Origin: a virus
IMG/VR virus record: IMGVR_UViG_3300027631_002625
Location: 1 to 29,417 of that record
Length of the DNA: 29,417 bases
Strand: one strand, 5' to 3'
Under the pieces are notes generated by a model that worked only from the letters and a program-made list of their open reading frames with translations, had not been told where the DNA came from and made no database searches. Position 1 is the first letter of the stretch. Each line of letters begins with the position of its first letter. This document shows, in pieces, positions 24,680-29,417 of this stretch. The position numbers and the translations under genes are program-made.

Positions 24680-25381
24680 TTATAATCCAAACCTTAGTTT
24701 TTGTGCGTTAAAGTTTTGCGCTACTTCAGATGCTGTCATTGCTCTATTGTAAAAATATATAGGACCCATATATCCTGTCCATGAATTAGAAGTCGTATAT
24801 CGGGTTCCTATTCTATAATTTTTACCAAAGTCTTCATCTACTGAATTGCTTGATGTTGATACTTCATTTCCATTTAGGTATAGTTTAGAACCGGTATCTT
24901 CCGAAGTTGCTACCATATGAATCCATTGATTTAAAAAATTAGCGGTGGATGGGTTATAAGTTGCATCGTAATTGTACCCTAGTTGATGTTCCCAGTTAAT
25001 ATTATAACTGCTGTAATTAGCTAAAAACCAATCTCCTCCGTCATTTCTACCATCAAAAAAATATTCATTAGAACTGTTTGTTTTGTAGAACCAAACGCAA
25101 ATAGACGATATTGTATGACCACCTAGGTCTCCATCAATATTTATACCCCTACCTCCTGCAAAATTAAATACACCGCCATTTATAGCGCTATAGGCAGGAA
25201 AATTAGCAGTATCTGGTGTATGTGTTCCACCTCCTGGGGTTCCGCTAGCTCCTGAACAATTAAAGCCCTGTATTAAGTCTGTTGCCGTAGTGTTACCGCT
25301 TGTAAAACATCTCGGGGAACCGGCATCAAGGGCAAATTCTAACCCATCTCTAACTATATCTGGTCCTCTATAAAACCCCAT
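24680..25381 (-). CDS. LamG-domain tail protein, short form
   Basis: This 233-aa protein has the shared signature GPDIVRDGLEF (residues 6-16) and a single LamG-like domain at about 75-225 (ISSICVWFYKT, WIHMVATSEDT, KLYLNGNEVS, GYMGPIYFYNRAMTASEVAQNF). It lacks the long N-terminal beta-sandwich and the conserved linker of the two neighbours. It is the first gene after the 1231-aa fibre, with 3 bases between them. A glycan-binding adhesin is the likely role. Confidence 0.82.
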   Translation of the reverse strand: MGFYRGPDIVRDGLEFALDAGSPRCFTSGNTTATDLIQGFNCSGASGTPGGGTHTPDTANFPAYSAINGGVFNFAGGRGINIDGDLGGHTISSICVWFYKTNSSNEYFFDGRNDGGDWFLANYSSYNINWEHQLGYNYDATYNPSTANFLNQWIHMVATSEDTGSKLYLNGNEVSTSSNSVDEDFGKNYRIGTRYTTSNSWTGYMGPIYFYNRAMTASEVAQNFNAQKLRFGL

Positions 25382-25384
25382 AAC

Positions 25385-28300
25385 TTATTGTATTTTTTTT
25401 TCTAATTCCTCAATTCTTGAAGCAAGTTCCTTATTAGATTCTATAAGTAAGGCAACTAATTTTTGATAATCAACTCCTTTGTACCCATTACTACGGGTAG
25501 TAACTACTTGGGGTATTACTTTTTCTACTTCTTGGGCAATTAACCCAATATCGTTACCACTTCTTGAAGTTATATTTTCTATATCAGATTTCCAATCAAA
25601 GGTATATCCACCAATTTGTTTTACTTTATCAGTTGCATTATCAATTGGTTTAATGTTTTCCTTTAATCTTTCATCAGACGAATGGTATGCTATTATGTCT
25701 GCTTTACCTTGTATTTCTCCTTGAACAGTTAGTATTCCTCCTATAGTTTGGTTTCCTGTAGTTTCTAAATTACCATCAAAATACGAGTCGCCAGAAGCGT
25801 TAACATTTAAAATAGGTATACCAGAAATATCGGACACCGAGAATAGATCTCCGGTTAAATCGTCAGTTACTGAGAATAACTGTCCTTGTGAACCTTGTAT
25901 ATCTAATACTGTTGAACCAGAACCGTATATTTCTAGTTTGGCTGTAGGACTACTCGTCCCAATACCAACGTTTCTGGATGAATCTATTGTGAGTGCTAGT
26001 GCATTATTTACATTTATATCTAACTGATTAGTGGTATGGAAGTATCTAAGTCCTCCTACATAGTTATCAGATTCATCACCAAAAAATATATTACCAGATG
26101 TACTGCTTGGACTAAGTATTGATATTCCAGCACCTGTTGATGAAGCCGTTTCTACAACTAACCCATTTGCAATAGTATTTGGAGAAGATTGTCCGCTAGA
26201 ACCTTGCTGTATATGTAATGAACCATTCATGGTATCTGAGGTATCACTCCTCAAAAATGAAGATGCATGTAAATTGTCTACTGTATCAGCGTTTGTTGCC
26301 GAAGAAGCGTTTCCTGATAGAGCTCCTACAAATAAGGCTGCTTGGACAGAAGCGTTATTTGTTCCTCCATCAGAATCAAAATGGAATCTTCCAACACCGT
26401 TTGTATCGTCGTATCTAATGTAGTCGTTGTTGCTAAATCCAAGTTTATTAGAAGACCCAACTGTTAAGGTATCGACTGTAAGATTAGAAGCTGTATCTGC
26501 TACATCACTTCTTACGTATTTACTATCTGTTTGAGTAGTAATATCGAATGAAGTAAGATATCCCAAGTCGTTGGTAAACATAGAAATGTTACCACCTACA
26601 TTTTGGAGTGTTCTTCCTGAGGTAATAACTGATGTTCCTCCGACCTGTAAGCCAAATACAGCATTAACTCCTGAGTCATCTAGTATTTGAAAATGAATTT
26701 TATTAGTATCTTCCGGTTCATAGAAATCTAAACCTTCTGGTGTGGCTTTGATAGCCATATCAATACCGCCATCAGATGAACCATTAAATGTTATTTCAGG
26801 ATTAGTAGTTCCAGCAAGATCAATGCTTGTAAAAGTAGGTCTTGATGTCGTATTTACTGCTTGATTAGCCGTATAGGTAGTCGCACCAGCGGCAATTCCA
26901 TCTAACTTATTCTTTAGAAGAGTAGTAAAGTTTTGTTCTGTTTGAGATGCAACTACGAAATCCATATTCCCATTAACATCATCATAGGTAACTGCAATTC
27001 CAGTTTTTGTACCTCCTGTTGCTACTAACGGTCCTGCAATATCTTGTACTTGTTCTGTGCTTAATTGAGTGTTTACATAAGATGTAATATATCCAGCACC
27101 ATTGGCGATATATTGGTTATCTAATGCTCCTCCATTACCGGTATAGGATGTTATCGCTATATTTTCTACGTTGTTTAGCTGAATATCACTTTTGGTAAGG
27201 TTTCTTGTTGCGTAAGTAGCATTAGCATCAGTTACGTGCCCATTAGTATCGGTCGTAATATTAAAATCTAAGTCACTAATTACTGTTGCGCCTGTGAGTA
27301 TTCCAGTATCTAAGTTGATATCGTCTCCAGCATAACTTGGGTGTACATAGTTGTTAGCGTTTGTAGCTCCTGTATATCCAAGATCTACCAAAGTTAATGT
27401 TCTAGTAGCAATAACACCGTTAGCATCTGTTACGTGCCCTGAGGTATCTGTTGTTACGTTAATATCGATATCGGAAATAACTGTCGCACCTGTTAATAGA
27501 CCTGAATCTACTGAGAAGTTATCTCCAGGGTGTATAGGGTGAGAGTAGTTATTTGCACTAGTAGCAATTCCATCTAACTTAGTCTTGTCCTCATCGGTCA
27601 TAGCTCCCCAAGCACCTGTTGTAGCGGCTGGTATAGAAGCGTTAGTTCCATCTGATGAATTAATTGTTAATGAAGTACTATTAGCAGTTGTAGATAAGTT
27701 AGTAGATACGTTTTGAGCAGTGTTAGTAACAGTTACTCCACCAGTTGTCTGGTTTACCGAAATACCGCTACCTGCTCCAACTGAAGTTACTAAGTTAGTA
27801 TCATCGAAGAACATTGATGCATCGATAGTAAATGTAGTTGCATCATCTCGTGTAAATACTAATTCTTGATTACTACTATTATAAGTACCACTAATAACTC
27901 TTGCCAAGTTAGTATCATCTAAGTAAGCAGATAAGTTTACTGTATCAGTAGAACCATCGCCTCTTGTTAGAGTAAGCGTGTTAGCAGCGAATGTAAGCGC
28001 GTTAGTAGCAGATGATAGTGCTTGTATTGATGTTGTAGTTACATAAGAACCTACAGCTTGTTTTGTATCTAACTGAGTTTGTATGTTTGAAGTAACACCC
28101 TCAACATAATTAAGTTCTGTAGCAGTTGCATTTACATCAGAAATTTGTGATTGAGTTATAGTTAGTTGACTCGAACCACTAATAACCCCCTCGGTATTTA
28201 ATTTTGTTTTAACTAAAGTATCTGTATACCCAACTTTTGCATTATTTGCAGTAATATCAGAAGCTTGCTGTGCCGTTATACCTGTTTTAGCAGTATTAGC

Positions 28301-29080
28301 TGTAATCTCAGATGCCTGTTGGGTACTTATTGTAGTCGGAGTATTTTGTATAGAGTTGTAATCTACTTGAGATGAACCGGATACTACTCCTTCACTATTT
28401 AGTTTTGTTTTTACATCTGAATCTGTATAGTGAACTAAGTCGCTTATTTGAGATTCTGTAATTGTTATTTGAGAAGAACTTGATACGATACCTGCTGGTA
28501 TGTTTGTAAGTTCTGTATAATCTGCTGTAGTGTTTGATAAACCTAAAGCTACTGATGCGGAAAAAGCCTGTAAATCAATACCGTCTACTGTTCCTGTTAA
28601 GTCAATAGACCCTGTAATACCAAGACTATCTCCAAATAGCACTTTTGTACCAGCACTATCGGTAATCTTTTTACCAGACTGTATCTCTACAGTTCCTTTT
28701 AATTCTATATTACCAGTATCAGTTTGAAGAGTTATATCATCTCCCCCCGTCTCTAGTAGTTTTATACTCTGTCCTTCATCTGTAGTAAATGTAAGAGTAT
28801 TTGAATCCGAAGATATTACTTTTGTTCCGTCAATGTAGAGTGATGCAGAAGATAGATATAAATCTCTCCACTGTTTAGTTGGAGAACCTAAATCATATAC
28901 ATTATCTACTTGAGGTATGATGTGTTGATCTATCTCTGATAGATCTAATGTCTGAGTAGGTAAACCTGTTAGTCCTGAACCATCTCCTACAAAAGAAGAG
29001 GCAGAGACAAATGTTTCTACATTAATAGAGTTAAGCCTAGCGTCAGACCCGCTAGTTACTAGTTTTTTCCAATTCGGCAT
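25385..29080 (-). CDS. Long tail fibre with S74 chaperone domain
   Basis: This 1231-aa protein is the largest gene. It starts MPNWKKLVTSGSDARLN, an N-terminus common in marine T4-like fibres. A GDGSGLTGLP element follows, then repeats. VKTKLNSEGVVSGSSQ recurs once as VKTKLNTEGVISGSSQ, and a pair of blocks at about 505-560 and 573-630 shares ANNY-HP, TGATVISD and GHVTDAN. Near residue 1060 VGIGTSSPTAKLEIYG is typical of fibre shaft ends. The C-terminus is an S74 chaperone beginning SDERLKE at S1135 with K1140, so self-cleavage would release about 97 residues, then GLIAQEVEKVIPQ. Trimeric fibre folding is expected. The LamG genes just downstream may encode tip proteins. Confidence 0.92.
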   Translation of the reverse strand: MPNWKKLVTSGSDARLNSINVETFVSASSFVGDGSGLTGLPTQTLDLSEIDQHIIPQVDNVYDLGSPTKQWRDLYLSSASLYIDGTKVISSDSNTLTFTTDEGQSIKLLETGGDDITLQTDTGNIELKGTVEIQSGKKITDSAGTKVLFGDSLGITGSIDLTGTVDGIDLQAFSASVALGLSNTTADYTELTNIPAGIVSSSSQITITESQISDLVHYTDSDVKTKLNSEGVVSGSSQVDYNSIQNTPTTISTQQASEITANTAKTGITAQQASDITANNAKVGYTDTLVKTKLNTEGVISGSSQLTITQSQISDVNATATELNYVEGVTSNIQTQLDTKQAVGSYVTTTSIQALSSATNALTFAANTLTLTRGDGSTDTVNLSAYLDDTNLARVISGTYNSSNQELVFTRDDATTFTIDASMFFDDTNLVTSVGAGSGISVNQTTGGVTVTNTAQNVSTNLSTTANSTSLTINSSDGTNASIPAATTGAWGAMTDEDKTKLDGIATSANNYSHPIHPGDNFSVDSGLLTGATVISDIDINVTTDTSGHVTDANGVIATRTLTLVDLGYTGATNANNYVHPSYAGDDINLDTGILTGATVISDLDFNITTDTNGHVTDANATYATRNLTKSDIQLNNVENIAITSYTGNGGALDNQYIANGAGYITSYVNTQLSTEQVQDIAGPLVATGGTKTGIAVTYDDVNGNMDFVVASQTEQNFTTLLKNKLDGIAAGATTYTANQAVNTTSRPTFTSIDLAGTTNPEITFNGSSDGGIDMAIKATPEGLDFYEPEDTNKIHFQILDDSGVNAVFGLQVGGTSVITSGRTLQNVGGNISMFTNDLGYLTSFDITTQTDSKYVRSDVADTASNLTVDTLTVGSSNKLGFSNNDYIRYDDTNGVGRFHFDSDGGTNNASVQAALFVGALSGNASSATNADTVDNLHASSFLRSDTSDTMNGSLHIQQGSSGQSSPNTIANGLVVETASSTGAGISILSPSSTSGNIFFGDESDNYVGGLRYFHTTNQLDINVNNALALTIDSSRNVGIGTSSPTAKLEIYGSGSTVLDIQGSQGQLFSVTDDLTGDLFSVSDISGIPILNVNASGDSYFDGNLETTGNQTIGGILTVQGEIQGKADIIAYHSSDERLKENIKPIDNATDKVKQIGGYTFDWKSDIENITSRSGNDIGLIAQEVEKVIPQVVTTRSNGYKGVDYQKLVALLIESNKELASRIEELEKKIQ

Positions 29081-29145
29081 ATCACTTAATTACGGTTGGC
29101 TACTTAAAATAAGTCCACTCCCCTTTCGGGCCAATAATACTTTAC

Positions 29146-29154
29146 AATAAATAG
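29146..29154 (-). promoter_or_regulatory. Promoter-like motif CTATTTATT before the long fibre gene
   Basis: The minus strand reads acaCTATTTATTgtaaag, 65 bases before the fibre ATG and just after a terminator. A G-rich stretch (cccgaaaggggagtgg) lies between them. Position between a terminator and a long operon suggests a promoter, though the motif is one base off the others. Confidence 0.4.
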
Positions 29155-29169
29155 TGTATATAATATAAT

Positions 29170-29190
29170 AAAAAAAGGCCCGAAGGCCTA
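29170..29190 (-). terminator. Rho-independent terminator with UUCG loop
   Basis: On the minus strand AGGCC-TTCG-GGCCT forms a 5-bp GC-rich stem with the very stable UUCG tetraloop, followed by a run of T. It begins about 5 bases after the stop codon of the small upstream gene and separates it from the fibre operon. Confidence 0.9.
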
Positions 29191-29193
29191 ATT

Positions 29194-29376
29194 TTATTTA
29201 CTATTTTTTTCAACTATTTTTTGTAGTTTAGAAATTACTTGGTAGAATGTTTCAAACTCTGTACCTTGGTAAGTTGCTTGCCTCATCTTTGCGATGATGA
29301 ACCCAGCCTCCTTTTCATTAATGGAGGCCGGATTATCAATCTTATTTGGGGTATTGTCTGTTCTATTTATTCCCAT
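29194..29376 (-). CDS. Small unknown protein
   Basis: This 60-aa protein starts MGINRTDNTPNKIDNPASIN and continues with a helical part (EAGFIIAKMRQATYQG, FETFYQVISKLQKIV). An ATG seven codons upstream at 29397 is possible, but AAAAAGG lies about nine bases before the chosen ATG and supports the shorter form. No family is recognised. A terminator directly after it shows it ends a transcript. In T4-like phages such small proteins can be assembly factors, which is only a guess here. Confidence 0.7.
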   Translation of the reverse strand: MGINRTDNTPNKIDNPASINEKEAGFIIAKMRQATYQGTEFETFYQVISKLQKIVEKNSK

Positions 29377-29417
29377 TTTAAAAAACCTTTTTAGCATTGT
29401 ATTAACTTATTAACTAT

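Overview
The window is part of a tailed-phage genome, most likely a marine, T4-like contractile-tail phage (myovirus morphology). Every supported gene lies on the minus strand, so transcription runs from high to low coordinates. The DNA is AT-rich, genes are packed with ATGA, TAATG or 8-base overlaps, and there is no tRNA, integrase or CRISPR array. The phage assignment rests on a gp18-like tail sheath, a gp19-like tail tube, two long fibres ending in endosialidase-type (peptidase S74) chaperone domains, and several LamG-type tail proteins. A Bacteroidota host (Flavobacteriia-like) is an inference. It rests on a phage-encoded lipoprotein with a typical Bacteroidota lipobox followed by QKD, weak Shine-Dalgarno sequences, and ATATTTAT-type promoter-like motifs.

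Layout in transcription order. (1) 29376-29194: a small unknown gene closed by a UUCG-loop terminator. (2) 29080-21942: an adhesin block with a 1231-aa fibre, three LamG proteins that share a signature at both ends, and one small unknown protein. (3) 21802-18563: a second S74 fibre with 63-aa repeats, then two small unknown, probably structural proteins. (4) 18542-2458: about 16 kb of glycan-related cargo. It holds a DxD glycosyltransferase, a methyltransferase, a GT2-like enzyme, a 61-aa protein, two tandem beta-1,4-galactosyltransferase-like (GT7) enzymes each interrupted by a LamG-like domain, a radical SAM protein, an SEKTW-type glycosyltransferase, an FG-GAP lipoprotein, a GDP-mannose 3,5-epimerase-like enzyme, an SGNH-like protein, a second radical SAM protein, two further SGNH-like proteins, a second SEKTW-type protein, a possible glycosyltransferase and a small coiled-coil protein. 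(5) 2346-106: tail sheath and tail tube, ended by a strong terminator, with a promoter-like motif beyond it for the next gene outside the window.

The adhesin block probably recognises a cell-surface glycan. The neighbouring cargo looks able to make or alter glycans: a nucleotide-sugar epimerase, several sugar transferases, esterase-like SGNH proteins, a methyltransferase and two radical SAM enzymes. A reasonable but unproven reading is that the phage remodels the host surface or decorates its own virion. The strongest single observation is that the two tandem GT7-like enzymes appear to carry a LamG-like domain inside the catalytic domain, between the GEDDD-type motif and the C-terminal metal-binding histidine segment. 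No gene-free stretch exceeds 300 bases; the longest gap is 139 bases (21803-21941).
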